NCBI GenBank assembly: GCA_030647435.1
Contig: JAUSJX010000006.1
Coordinates: 1 to 64,000 of the forward strand
Length of the DNA stretch: 64,000 bases
Direction of reading: 5' to 3'
Source of the DNA: Candidatus Rokuibacteriota bacterium
Lineage (GTDB): Bacteria > Methylomirabilota > Methylomirabilia > Rokubacteriales > CSP1-6
Shown here: piece after piece, positions 18,929 to 26,799 of the stretch
How positions within the stretch are numbered: the first letter of the stretch is position 1
How the letters are laid out: the number at the start of each line of letters is the position of its first letter
Notes under the pieces: model-generated
What the model was told of the DNA's origin: nothing
Seen by the model: the letters and a program-made list of their open reading frames with translations, nothing else
Databases searched by the model: none
Made by a program: the position numbers and the translations under genes

Positions 18929-19359
18929 GCGAAGGGGCGCGCCGGGAAAGTCCGGCTTGGGAAGACGTGCAGGAAGGGGAGGAGATCAAGGGCTTCTCGC
19001 TCGAGCTGACGCCGACGCGCATGGTCGCCCAGGTCTCGGGCACCCAGGACTTCTACCCGATTCACCACGACCGCGAATTCGCCCAGCAGGCCGGGCACAA
19101 GGACATCTTCATCAACACGGCCTTCATCCGCGGCTGCCTCTGCCGCGTGGTCACCGACTGGATGGGCGAGGACGGCTTCGTCAAGTCGCTCGGCTTCCAG
19201 ATGCGGCGGCCGAACTTCGCCGGCGAGACCATCGCGGCCCGCGGGCGCGTCAAGAAGAAGGGCCCGGACGGCCGCGTCGACCTCGAGCTGTGGCTCGAGA
19301 ACGCGGGCGAGGTGACCGTCCCCGGCACCGCGACCGTGATCCTGCCCGTCCGTTCCTGA
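18925..19359 (+). CDS. MaoC family dehydratase, catalytic subunit
   Basis: A 144-residue hot-dog protein with the hydratase motif QDFYPIHHDREFAQQAG, containing the catalytic Asp and His, then FINTAFIRGCLCRVVTDWMG and a typical end strand. It starts by ATGA overlap with the N-terminal-type partner and its stop overlaps the ThDP enzyme start (TGATG). It would perform R-specific hydration of 2-enoyl-CoA or a related acyl thioester, working as the active half of a split dehydratase. Confidence 0.87.
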   Translation: MSEGARRESPAWEDVQEGEEIKGFSLELTPTRMVAQVSGTQDFYPIHHDREFAQQAGHKDIFINTAFIRGCLCRVVTDWMGEDGFVKSLGFQMRRPNFAGETIAARGRVKKKGPDGRVDLELWLENAGEVTVPGTATVILPVRS

Positions 19360-20999
19360 TGCCCACCGTCGCCGAGATCCTGATCGACGGCCTGCGCCGC
19401 GCCGGAGTCCAGCGCATCTTCGGCGTCCCGGGCGGCGGCTCAAACCTCGAACTGCTCGAGGCCGCGCGTGTGCAGGGCCTGCCCTTCGTCCTCTGCCACC
19501 AGGAGTCCGCCGCGTGCATCATGGCCGCCGTGACGGGCGAGCTCGGCGGCGCTCCGGGCGCGGTGCTGTCAACGTTGGGCCCCGGCGTCAGCGCCAGCGC
19601 GACCGGCCTCGCCCACGCCTTCCTGGATCGGAGCCCGCTGATCTATCTCTCGGACCGCCACCCCGAGGCGACGCTCGGCTTCGCCACGCACCAGGCCTTC
19701 GACCACGCGGCCTTCCTGGCGCTGGTGGTGAAGGGCAGCCTTGCCGTCACGGCGGAGTCGGCCGGCCACTGGGTCGCCCATGCCGCCCAGCTCGCGATGA
19801 AGGAGCCGAGAGGCCCCGTGCATCTGGATCTGCCGGCCGACATAGCGAGCCAGCCCGCCGTGCCGGTCGCGACGACGGCGACGCCCGCGCCGCTGCCACA
19901 GCCGGCCGCCGCCGATCTCGACGGCGCGGTGGCGTTGATCAAGAAGGCCAAGCGGCCCGTGGTCCTGGCGGGGCTTCAGTGCCGCGCCGCCGACGCGAAG
20001 TGGCTGCGCGCCTTTGCCGAAGCGCTGCCCGCGCCCGTCCTGACCACCTACAAGGCCAAGGGCGCGCTGCCCGATCCTCACCCGCTGGCGATGGGCGTGT
20101 TCACGGGCGGCGCGCTCGAGGAGCCCGTGGTCGGTCGCGCCGACCTCATCATCGCCTTCGGCCTCGACACGGTCGAGCTGATCCCGCGCCGCTGGAGCTA
20201 CACCGCGCCCGTGCTGAGTCTGGTGCGGGGGCCGTCCGGAGCGCCTTCGCTCACCGCTGTTGGGGGCGGGGGCTACTTCTCCCCGGCTCTCGAGGTGGTG
20301 GGCGACCTCGGCGTCATCCTCGAGGAGCTGGCGCCGCGGCTCCACCAGCACCACGCCGACTGGGACGTGGTCGAGGTGGACAGGCTGCGCCGCGAGCGAC
20401 AGCGCGCGCTCGAGATCGGCGTGCCGGGGTTGGCGCCGCACCGGGTGGTCCAGATCACCCGCGAGTTGACTCCCGCCGGGACCATCGCGACGGTGGACGC
20501 CGGCGCCCACATGTTCCAGGCCGCCGAGTACTGGCAGGCTGTGGAGCCGGGGGAGTTCCTGATCTCGAACGGGCTCGCGACTATGGGCTTCGCGCTGCCG
20601 GCGGCCATCGCCGCCCAGCTCGCCTTCCCCGAGCAGCGGGTGGTGTGCTTCACGGGCGACGGCGGCTTCATGATGGTCGCGGCGGAGCTCGAGACGGCCG
20701 CGCGACTGCGCCTGCCCATCACCGTCATCGTGTTCAACGACGCGGCGCTGTCGCTCATCGAGATCAAGCAGGAGCAGAAGGGCTACGCGGGCGCGTCCAT
20801 GCGCTACGCGGGGCCCGATCCGGCGCTCCTCGCGCGCTCGTTCGGCGTGACGGCCTGGACCGCGGCGGACGAGGCGGGCTTCGCCGGCGCGCTCGTCGCC
20901 GCGCAGGGTGCGCCGGGGCCGACCCTGATCGACGCCCGCATCGATCCCTCCGGTTACCGCCGCATGCTCGAGATCGTGCGGGGAGCGCCGCGGGCGTGA
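19359..20999 (+). CDS. Thiamine-diphosphate-dependent enzyme, acetolactate-synthase-like
   Basis: A 546-residue three-domain ThDP enzyme. Domain 1 has IFGVPGGGSNLELLEA and the activating glutamate in LCHQESAACIMA. The middle domain spans about 190-320. Domain 3 has the ThDP-binding GDGGFMMVAAELETAARLRLP...FND. It belongs to the acetolactate synthase/benzoylformate decarboxylase/oxalyl-CoA decarboxylase superfamily. The usual FAD-binding features of acetolactate synthase are weak and there is no small regulatory subunit gene, so a catabolic 2-oxoacid decarboxylase or carboligase is likelier. Translation is coupled to the MaoC pair, suggesting a shared acyl-CoA or oxoacid pathway. Confidence 0.85.
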   Translation: MPTVAEILIDGLRRAGVQRIFGVPGGGSNLELLEAARVQGLPFVLCHQESAACIMAAVTGELGGAPGAVLSTLGPGVSASATGLAHAFLDRSPLIYLSDRHPEATLGFATHQAFDHAAFLALVVKGSLAVTAESAGHWVAHAAQLAMKEPRGPVHLDLPADIASQPAVPVATTATPAPLPQPAAADLDGAVALIKKAKRPVVLAGLQCRAADAKWLRAFAEALPAPVLTTYKAKGALPDPHPLAMGVFTGGALEEPVVGRADLIIAFGLDTVELIPRRWSYTAPVLSLVRGPSGAPSLTAVGGGGYFSPALEVVGDLGVILEELAPRLHQHHADWDVVEVDRLRRERQRALEIGVPGLAPHRVVQITRELTPAGTIATVDAGAHMFQAAEYWQAVEPGEFLISNGLATMGFALPAAIAAQLAFPEQRVVCFTGDGGFMMVAAELETAARLRLPITVIVFNDAALSLIEIKQEQKGYAGASMRYAGPDPALLARSFGVTAWTAADEAGFAGALVAAQGAPGPTLIDARIDPSGYRRMLEIVRGAPRA

Positions 21000-21002
21000 G
21001 GG

Positions 21003-21008
21003 TATACT
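21003..21008 (+). promoter_or_regulatory. -10 box TATACT before the selenoprotein candidate
   Basis: TATACT ends only 5 nt before the ATG at 21014, with no ribosome-binding site. It suggests a separate leaderless transcript starting right at this gene despite the close upstream ThDP gene. Confidence 0.45.
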
Positions 21009-21013
21009 GAGCC

Positions 21014-21667
21014 ATGGGATACCTCACGGCCCAGGACGAGCAGGCGGTCACGCGGGAGTTCGAGAAGCTCACGGGACCGGTGACGCTGACGGTCTTCGCT
21101 TCGGAGCTCGGGCCCGAGAACAACGCCCAGACCGTCTCGCTCATCAAGGAGGTGGCCGCCCTCTCCGAGAAGATCACCGTCAAGCTGATGAATCCCCACA
21201 TCGAGCGGGACGAGGCCCTAGCCTACGGCGTGTCGGTCACGCCTGCGATCGTGGTCGAGGGCGCCAAGGACTACGGCATCCGCTTCCTGGGCACCCCGGC
21301 GGGCTACGAGTTCTCCAACCTGATCGACTCCATCGTCGCCGTCTCCACGGGCGAAGCGCAGCTCAAGGACGAGACGAAGGCGGCCCTGGCCGGGCTGACC
21401 GAAGACGTCACCATCAAGGTCTTCGCCACGCCGACCTGACCGCACTGCCCGCGGGCCGTGCGCCTGGCACAGCACATGTCGATTGCCTCGGAGCACGTCC
21501 GGTCCGAGTGCGTCGAGGCGACGGAGTTCCCCGAGCTGTCGCAGCGCTACCAGGTCATGGCGGTGCCGAAGATCGTGATCAACGACCGCGTCGAGTTCGA
21601 GGGTGCCATCCCGGAGAGCGATTTCGTCAACGCCGTGCTCCAGGCCGTCAGCGCCAAGGAGGTCTAG
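21014..21667 (+). CDS. Protein disulfide oxidoreductase (two thioredoxin folds), probable selenoprotein with UGA at 21437
   Basis: Read through the in-frame TGA at 21437-21439, the frame gives 217 residues, the size of glutaredoxin-like protein disulfide oxidoreductases. Domain 1 (1-120) keeps the fold (TLTVFASELGPENN, GVSVTPAIVVEG with cis-Pro) but lacks a CxxC. Domain 2 starts DVTIKVFATPT, then codon 142 is TGA, then PHCPRAVRLAQ, with cis-Pro in VMAVPKIVIN. Relatives have TPTCPYCP at this place, so TGA replaces exactly the first, nucleophilic cysteine: UPHC. Homology and coding character continue without frameshift to the TAG at 21665. Selenocysteine insertion is the best reading; a TGC-to-TGA sequencing error or an inactive allele is the alternative. 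It would reduce disulfides or peroxides in the cytoplasm. Confidence 0.82.
21437..21469 (+). promoter_or_regulatory. UGA codon with candidate bacterial SECIS hairpin
   Basis: Directly after the UGA, CGCAC (21441-21445) pairs with GTGCG (21458-21462), extended inward by GCC/GGC (21447-21449 with 21454-21456) across one mismatch. An alternative fold pairs TGCC (21446-21449) with GGCA (21466-21469) and CGC (21450-21452) with GCG (21460-21462), leaving a G-rich seven-base apical loop and a small bulge containing U. Bacterial SECIS elements lie just 3' of the UGA and have loose sequence, so either could work. The apical loop is rather close to the UGA, which weakens the case. Confidence 0.45.
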
Positions 21668-21766
21668 GTGGAGTGGGCACCGATCCTCACGGGGGTTGTC
21701 GCGCTTTGCGCCTGGATAGGCCTCGTCCGCTTCGTCCTCCCGCGCTTCGGCATCAAGGTTGGCTGA
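21668..21766 (+). CDS. 32-residue single-helix membrane peptide
   Basis: Beginning with a GTG directly after the TAG of the selenoprotein candidate (no spacer), a 32-residue frame encodes one membrane helix (ILTGVVALCAWIGLVRFVL) followed by the basic tail PRFGIKVG. Direct abutment of stop and start suggests translational coupling. The cysteine inside the helix is notable next to a redox protein. I know no family; it could anchor or recruit the oxidoreductase at the membrane. The short length limits confidence. Confidence 0.5.
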   Translation: MEWAPILTGVVALCAWIGLVRFVLPRFGIKVG

Positions 21767-21838
21767 GGCTCGCCCACCACCAGCTCCCGTGAGGAGCCGC
21801 CGAAGGCCACCGAGACCCGCCTGCCGTAGTCGGGCATC

Positions 21839-22660
21839 GTGAGCCCGGCCCGGCTCAGGCGTTTGCTGATCCCCGAGTTCTCACTCCTCCGCATCGTCCT
21901 CTCGCTGGCGTTCATCTACGCGGCCGTCGGCGCGTGGGTCTGGGTCGCCTCCGACCGTATGATCTTCCTGCCTCCCGCTCCGAGCTACCGCGACACGCCC
22001 GACGTCCTCAGGCTGACCACCGCCGGCGGCGAGCGGATCGCCGCGGTCTACCTTCCGAACCCTGGGGCGACGTACACGGTGCTCTTCAGCCACGGCAACG
22101 GGGAAGACCTGGGCTCGGTGCTGCCGCTGCTGCCCGTCCTGCGGGATCTGGGCTTCAGCGTGTTCGCCTACGACTACCGCGGCTACGGTCTCTCCGAGGG
22201 GCGGCCGTCGGAGCCGAACGTCTACGCCGATATCGATGCCGCGTACGATTACCTGACGCGTGACCTGCGCGTTCAGCCCGAGCGGATCATCCTCTACGGC
22301 CGCTCGCTGGGCGCCGGAGCGGCGGTGGACCTGGCGGCGCGCAGGTTCGTCGGCGGGCTCATTCTGGAGAGCCCCTTCCTGTCGGCCCTCCGGGTGATGA
22401 CGCGGATCCCGGTCTTCCCCGTCGACAAGTTCCGCAACGTGGACAAGATCCGCCGGGTGCGATGCCCCGTGCTGGTCATGCACGGGGAGGCCGACGAGAT
22501 CGTGCCGCTCTGGCACGGCCGGCGCCTCTTCGAGAGGGTGACGGGGCCCAAGACCCTGGTCGTGATTCCGGGAGCGCATCACAACGATTTCATGTGGGTG
22601 GCGGGCGCCCGCTACGCCGCCGCGCTGCGTGACTTCGAGGCCCTGCTCCGTGGACGCTGA
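21839..22660 (+). CDS. Alpha/beta hydrolase with N-terminal membrane anchor
   Basis: A 273-residue protein. An N-terminal hydrophobic helix (LRIVLSLAFIYAAVGAWVWVA) anchors or exports it. The hydrolase domain resembles the YqkD/ABHD17-like group: FSHGNGEDLG (oxyanion region), YDYRGYGLSEGRPSE, nucleophile serine in YGRSLGAGAA, acid Asp in MHGEADEIVPL, and His in PGAHHNDF. It is a serine esterase or thioesterase of unknown substrate, with the catalytic domain probably outside the membrane. The GTG start at 21839 is preceded by no clear ribosome site. Its 3' end overlaps the next gene by 11 bases. Confidence 0.87.
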   Translation: MSPARLRRLLIPEFSLLRIVLSLAFIYAAVGAWVWVASDRMIFLPPAPSYRDTPDVLRLTTAGGERIAAVYLPNPGATYTVLFSHGNGEDLGSVLPLLPVLRDLGFSVFAYDYRGYGLSEGRPSEPNVYADIDAAYDYLTRDLRVQPERIILYGRSLGAGAAVDLAARRFVGGLILESPFLSALRVMTRIPVFPVDKFRNVDKIRRVRCPVLVMHGEADEIVPLWHGRRLFERVTGPKTLVVIPGAHHNDFMWVAGARYAAALRDFEALLRGR

Positions 22661-23039
22661 GCCTCTGCTCTTCGTGTACGGCACGCTCATGCGCGGCTTC
22701 CGGCTCCACGCGCTGCTCGAGGGCCGCGCCGACTCCGTGGGCGACGGGGAGGTCGCCGGCCTCCTCTTCGATCTGGGCCGCTACCCGGCCGCGCTGCGGG
22801 ACGGAGGCGGCGTGATCCGCGGCGAGGTCTACCGGCTCAAGGACCCCGGCTTCTGGTTGGCGCTGGACTCCGTCGAGGGCAGCCAGTATCATCGCGGGGA
22901 GGTTGGGGTGCGGTTGGCCGGAGGGAGGCAGGTCACGGCGTACATCTACTGGTACGTCGGGCCGCTCCGCCGGGCCGTGCCGATCCCCGGCGGCGACTAC
23001 CGGGCGCATTCGCCCGCCCAGTCCATTTATCATCGCTGA
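22650..23039 (+). CDS. Gamma-glutamylcyclotransferase-like protein (AIG2/GGCT fold)
   Basis: A 129-residue protein starting at GTG 22650 inside the end of the hydrolase gene. The signature FVYGTLMRGFRLHALL at residues 8-23, the acidic catalytic residue in SVEGSQYHR, and YIYWYVG near the end fit the GGCT/AIG2 fold, which cyclises gamma-glutamyl amines to 5-oxoproline. In bacteria the substrate is often unknown. The 11-base overlap implies coupling with the hydrolase. Confidence 0.88.
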   Translation: MDAEPLLFVYGTLMRGFRLHALLEGRADSVGDGEVAGLLFDLGRYPAALRDGGGVIRGEVYRLKDPGFWLALDSVEGSQYHRGEVGVRLAGGRQVTAYIYWYVGPLRRAVPIPGGDYRAHSPAQSIYHR

Positions 23040-23059
23040 TCCACTCGAGGAGGCATCCG

Positions 23060-24415
23060 ATGGCCGTGCAGGCCGCAGAGCTGATCAAGTCCGACCAGGA
23101 TCACCTGATCCACCCGCTGCATCACCCGAGCGATCACCTCGAGCCCATGGTCTACGTCAAGGGCCGCGGCGCCACGATCACCGACATCCAGGGGCGGGAG
23201 TACATCGACGGCCTGGCGGGGCTCTGGAACACCAACGTCGGCCACGGCCGCGAGGAGCTGGCGAAAGCCGCCGCGGCGCAGATGAGCGAGCTGGCCTACT
23301 TCTCGGCCTACGCGGGCTCGTCGAACATCCCGGCGGTGCAGCTCGCGGAGAAGCTCATCTCGATCTCGTACCCGAACATGCAGGGGGTCTTCTTCACGTG
23401 CGGCGGGGCCGAGTCGAATGAATCAGCGTTCAAGACGGCGCGCTTCTACTGGAAGGCCAAGGGCAAGCCCGACAAGGTCAAGGTGATCTCGCGCTTCAAC
23501 GCCTACCACGGCGTGACGCTCCAGGCGATGAGCGCCACCGGCATGCCGCCCTACTGGAAGATGTTCGAGCCCCGGGTGCCGGGCTTCGTCCACATCCCGA
23601 CCTGCTACCCGTACCGCCAGGAGGGCGCGAAGCCCGGCGAGACGGCGGGGCAGACCGCGGCGCGCCTGCTCGAGGAGGCGATCGTCCGTGAGGGCGCCGA
23701 CACGGTGGCGGCCTTCATCGCCGAGCCCATCCACGGCGGCGGCGGCGTCATCTATCCGACCGACGACTACTTCCCGCTGGTGCGCAAGGTGTGCGACAAG
23801 CACCAGGTCCTCTTCATCGCCGACGAGGTGATCACGGGCTTTTGCCGGACGGGCCACTGGTTCGCGATGACGCACTGGAACGTGCTGCCCGACATCATGT
23901 CCTTCGCCAAGGGCGTGTCCTCGGGCTATCTCCCGCTGGGCGGCATCATGGTCTCCAAGGACGTCAAGGAGGCCATGGACTCGGTCAAGCCCGAGGACAA
24001 GTGGATGCACGCCTTCACCTACTCGGGGCACCCGACCTGCTGCGCCGTCGGCCTCAAGAACGTCGAGATCATGGAGCGCGAGCGGCTCTCGGAGCGCTCG
24101 GCCACCCTCGGCACGCGCCTGCACAAGGCCCTGCACGCGGCGTTCGACAGCCATCCGAACGTCGGCGACATCCGCTCGGGCAAGGGGCTGCTGGCCGCCG
24201 TCGAGCTGGTCGAGGACAAGGCGACGAAGAAGTCTTACGGCGCGGACCAAAAGATCGGCGCGCGGCTCATGCAGGAGATGAGCAAGCGCGGCGTGATCAC
24301 GCGCGCGCGGATGGAGAACATCTTCTTCTCTCCGGCGCTGGTCATCACCGAGGAGCAGCTCGACCGGATGGTCTCGGTCACCCAGGAAGCCGTCAAGGCC
24401 GTCACCGGCAAGTAG
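23060..24415 (+). CDS. Aminotransferase class III (omega-amino acid:pyruvate type)
   Basis: A 451-residue PLP enzyme with a good ribosome site (GAGGAGG). Features include IDGLAGLWNTNVGHGREELA, FFTCGGAESNESAFKTARFY, AYHGVTLQAMSATG, the PLP-stacking Asp in LFIADEVITGFCRTG, catalytic lysine in MSFAKGVSSGYLPLGG, and FTYSGHPTCCAVG. It matches omega-transaminases such as beta-alanine or putrescine:pyruvate enzymes. An SDR gene follows 16 bases later. The substrate is not predictable. Confidence 0.93.
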   Translation: MAVQAAELIKSDQDHLIHPLHHPSDHLEPMVYVKGRGATITDIQGREYIDGLAGLWNTNVGHGREELAKAAAAQMSELAYFSAYAGSSNIPAVQLAEKLISISYPNMQGVFFTCGGAESNESAFKTARFYWKAKGKPDKVKVISRFNAYHGVTLQAMSATGMPPYWKMFEPRVPGFVHIPTCYPYRQEGAKPGETAGQTAARLLEEAIVREGADTVAAFIAEPIHGGGGVIYPTDDYFPLVRKVCDKHQVLFIADEVITGFCRTGHWFAMTHWNVLPDIMSFAKGVSSGYLPLGGIMVSKDVKEAMDSVKPEDKWMHAFTYSGHPTCCAVGLKNVEIMERERLSERSATLGTRLHKALHAAFDSHPNVGDIRSGKGLLAAVELVEDKATKKSYGADQKIGARLMQEMSKRGVITRARMENIFFSPALVITEEQLDRMVSVTQEAVKAVTGK

Positions 24416-24431
24416 CCGCGGGCCGACCGCG

Positions 24432-25208
24432 TTGAGCTCGCTCGCCGGCAGGGTGGCGATCGTCACCGGCGCGTCGGCCGGGATCGGGGAAGCGACGGCG
24501 CGTGTTCTGGCAGGGGTGGGGATGCGCGTGGCAGTCTGCGCGCGGCGGCGCGAGCGCCTCGACCGGCTGGCGAAGCAGATCGCGGCCGCCGGAGGCGAGG
24601 CGGCGGTCTACCGCGTCGACGTGACCGATGCGGGTGCGGTGCGCGCCATGGTTGACGACGTCGCGTCGCGCTGGGGACGGATCGACGTCCTCGTCAACAA
24701 CGCGGGGCGGGGGCTGTCCGCCACGGTGGAAGACACCAAGCCTGACGAGTTCCGCGCCCTCCTCGAGCTCAACGTCATGGCAGTCTTCACGGCCACGCAG
24801 GCCGTGCTGCCGTGGATGCGGCGGCAGGGACGGGGGCACATCATCAACGTCTCGTCCATCGTCGGGCGCCGCGGCGTGCCCTATCGCGGCGCGTACAGCG
24901 CCACCAAGTTCGCGCTCGGCGGGTTCAGCGAGGCGCTGCGGGTGGAGCTCGCGAGCACGGGCATCTCGGTCAGCCTGGTGTACCCGATCGGCACGGCGAC
25001 GGAGTTCCACGAGGTCGAGGCGCGGCGCGCGGGGCCGGGATCCCACGGCCCCATCCAGTCTTCCGAGCACGTCGCACGGTGCATCCTCCGCTGCGTCAGG
25101 CGGCCGCGCGCGGAGGTCTATCCCTTCCGGCCGTCGTGGATCCTCTCGGTCGCGAGCGTGATCGCCCCGCGCCTGGTTGACGCCGGCCTGCGCCGGCTAC
25201 TTCGCTGA
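24432..25208 (+). CDS. Short-chain dehydrogenase/reductase
   Basis: A 258-residue classical SDR: the glycine-rich TGASAGIGEA at residues 12-21, VDVTD, the NNAGRG motif, catalytic Ser in INVSSIVGRRG and YSATK with catalytic Tyr and Lys. CARRRERLDRL after the second beta strand suggests NADP preference. The C-terminal VASVIAPRLVDAGLRRLLR is hydrophobic. The start is TTG at 24432, 16 bases after the aminotransferase. It may reduce or oxidise a product of that enzyme, which is inference from proximity. Confidence 0.92.
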   Translation: MSSLAGRVAIVTGASAGIGEATARVLAGVGMRVAVCARRRERLDRLAKQIAAAGGEAAVYRVDVTDAGAVRAMVDDVASRWGRIDVLVNNAGRGLSATVEDTKPDEFRALLELNVMAVFTATQAVLPWMRRQGRGHIINVSSIVGRRGVPYRGAYSATKFALGGFSEALRVELASTGISVSLVYPIGTATEFHEVEARRAGPGSHGPIQSSEHVARCILRCVRRPRAEVYPFRPSWILSVASVIAPRLVDAGLRRLLR

Positions 25209-25223
25209 GCGCCGCCCGGCACG

Positions 25224-26375
25224 CTACTTCGTCTTCACATTGCGGATCATCGCGTAGAGGAGGAGATCGTAGACGATCTTCAGCCCGCCGCCCAGGAAGA
25301 AGGGGGCCGACAGCGACAGCCCCTGCATGATCCAGCCGGTCGCGGCGGGAGTCACGGACTGGGCCAGGGTCCGGCTGAGGTTCGTCACGGCCGCGGCATG
25401 CTCACGCTCGTGGTCCTCGACGGCCAGCATGAGGAAGGTCTGCCGCGTCGGCACGTCCATCTGCGAGAGGAGGTGGCGCGCCAGCAGGAAGGCGACGGCC
25501 ATCCAGGCGACCGGTGACAGCGCCACGCAGATCAGCAGCACGTTCGAGATCAGGTGGGAGAAGACCATGGTGTTGACGAGACCGAGCCGCGGCGCGACCC
25601 GGGCTGCCAGCAGCAGCGAGAGACCCGAGAGGATCTGCACGCCGAAGAAGATCCAGCCGAGCTCGGCGAGACCCAAGCCGAAGCGCGTGTAGAACCAGTA
25701 GGTGATGAGGCTCTGGACGACGAAGCCGCCCGCGAAGGAGTCGAGGGCGAAGATGGCCGCGACGCGCCGCACGAAGGGCCGCGACGGCGCTCCCGCCGCC
25801 CGCCGGGCCGCCGCCGACGGCGGCTTCCGGGACGCCATGAGACCGTAGGCCGCGATCTGGACGAGCCCGCTCAGCAGGAAGAGCGCGAAGAGGAAGCGCG
25901 GCGAGGCGCCTGCGCGCGCGACGGCGGCGGCCCCCAGGCCGGCCGCCGCATAGCCCGTCAGGTTGTAGAGGGAGAGCGCCATCGTCAGCCGCTCGCGCGG
26001 CGTGGCGCGCGTGACGATGACCTGCTCGAGCGCGAGGAAGGGCCCGGTCTCGCCCGTGCCCACGGCAAGATTGCCGATCATGGCTGCGAGCACCACGAGC
26101 CATGGATTTCGCGTCCAGAGGAAGAGCGCGGCCGAGCCGACGATGAGCACCGACTGCGCCATCAACGCGACCCGGGGGCTCCAGCGCTCGGCCGGCCAGC
26201 GGATGGCGAACGTCATCGCGGTGCTGGCGAGCAGGGTCAGGGTCACCGCGATGCCGAGCTCGGTCGCGTCCAGCCCCAGCTGGGTCAGGTAGACGGGCAG
26301 GAGAACGCCGAGGAAGCCGTAGCAGAAGGTGCGGGCCGACTTCGCAACGAAGACGAGCCGGGCGTCACGCCCCAC
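25224..26375 (-). CDS. MFS transporter
   Basis: A 383-residue major facilitator with about 12 membrane helices; the first is FCYGFLGVLLPVYLTQLGLDA and the cytoplasmic loop WPAERWSPRVALMAQ follows helix 2. The GTG start at 26375 overlaps the end of the upstream chromate-resistance gene by 11 bases, so it belongs to that operon. MFS genes are frequent extra members of chr operons. Transport direction and substrate (chromate or metal efflux versus something else) are not visible. It ends 15 bases from the convergent SDR. Confidence 0.88.
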   Translation of the reverse strand: MGRDARLVFVAKSARTFCYGFLGVLLPVYLTQLGLDATELGIAVTLTLLASTAMTFAIRWPAERWSPRVALMAQSVLIVGSAALFLWTRNPWLVVLAAMIGNLAVGTGETGPFLALEQVIVTRATPRERLTMALSLYNLTGYAAAGLGAAAVARAGASPRFLFALFLLSGLVQIAAYGLMASRKPPSAAARRAAGAPSRPFVRRVAAIFALDSFAGGFVVQSLITYWFYTRFGLGLAELGWIFFGVQILSGLSLLLAARVAPRLGLVNTMVFSHLISNVLLICVALSPVAWMAVAFLLARHLLSQMDVPTRQTFLMLAVEDHEREHAAAVTNLSRTLAQSVTPAATGWIMQGLSLSAPFFLGGGLKIVYDLLLYAMIRNVKTK

Positions 26376-26799
26376 GCGGCAGCCCGCTCCGGCAGTAGGC
26401 ATAGAGCGCGTCGTAGACGGGGAACTGGCGCTCCATGTTCTCGAAGTCGTCGCGGCTGATTTCGCGGAAGCCGCTCGCCACGGCGTAGAGCCCCCAGGCC
26501 TCCTTCGCGATGCCGCGCGCGTCGGTGTCAGCGCCGCGCACGATGAGGGCGAGCGCCTGGAGCGCGGGATCGGTGAGGCGGTACTTGTCGAGGAAGGCGT
26601 CGAAGGAGCAGCGCTCCCCGTGATGGCCGAGCTCGACTCCCGGTACATCGAAGGGTGTCGCGCCCTCACGCGTGGCCGTCGCCATCACTTCGGCATCGGG
26701 GACGAAGAGGAACTCCGCCTGCTTGTCAATGAAGCGGCGGATGAGCCATGGGCAGGCGATCCTGTCCACGCGGGCCTTCGCTCGGGTGATCCACTTCAT
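26365..26799 (-). CDS. ChrB C-terminal-domain protein (chromate resistance)
   Basis: A 144-residue stand-alone version of the ChrB C-terminal domain (Chrome_Resist): MKWITRAKARVDRIACPWLIRRFIDK, the histidine-cysteine cluster GVELGHHGERCSFD, and LIVRGADTD. The full ChrB at 28.4-29.4 kb carries the same pattern (RIASAWLIKRFLD, GVEFGHQGDHCTFE), so the operon holds two copies of this domain. Start ATG 26799 has GGAGAG upstream and overlaps the preceding stop (ATGA). The conserved His/Cys residues probably bind metal or sense chromate. Confidence 0.88.
   Translation of the reverse strand: MKWITRAKARVDRIACPWLIRRFIDKQAEFLFVPDAEVMATATREGATPFDVPGVELGHHGERCSFDAFLDKYRLTDPALQALALIVRGADTDARGIAKEAWGLYAVASGFREISRDDFENMERQFPVYDALYAYCRSGLPRGA

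Noticed and set aside
21014-21439. Treating the 141-codon frame ending at TGA 21437 as a complete protein
   Set aside because: The downstream frame is in phase and encodes the rest of the second thioredoxin fold including the resolving cysteine, so a stop at this point would remove the only active site.
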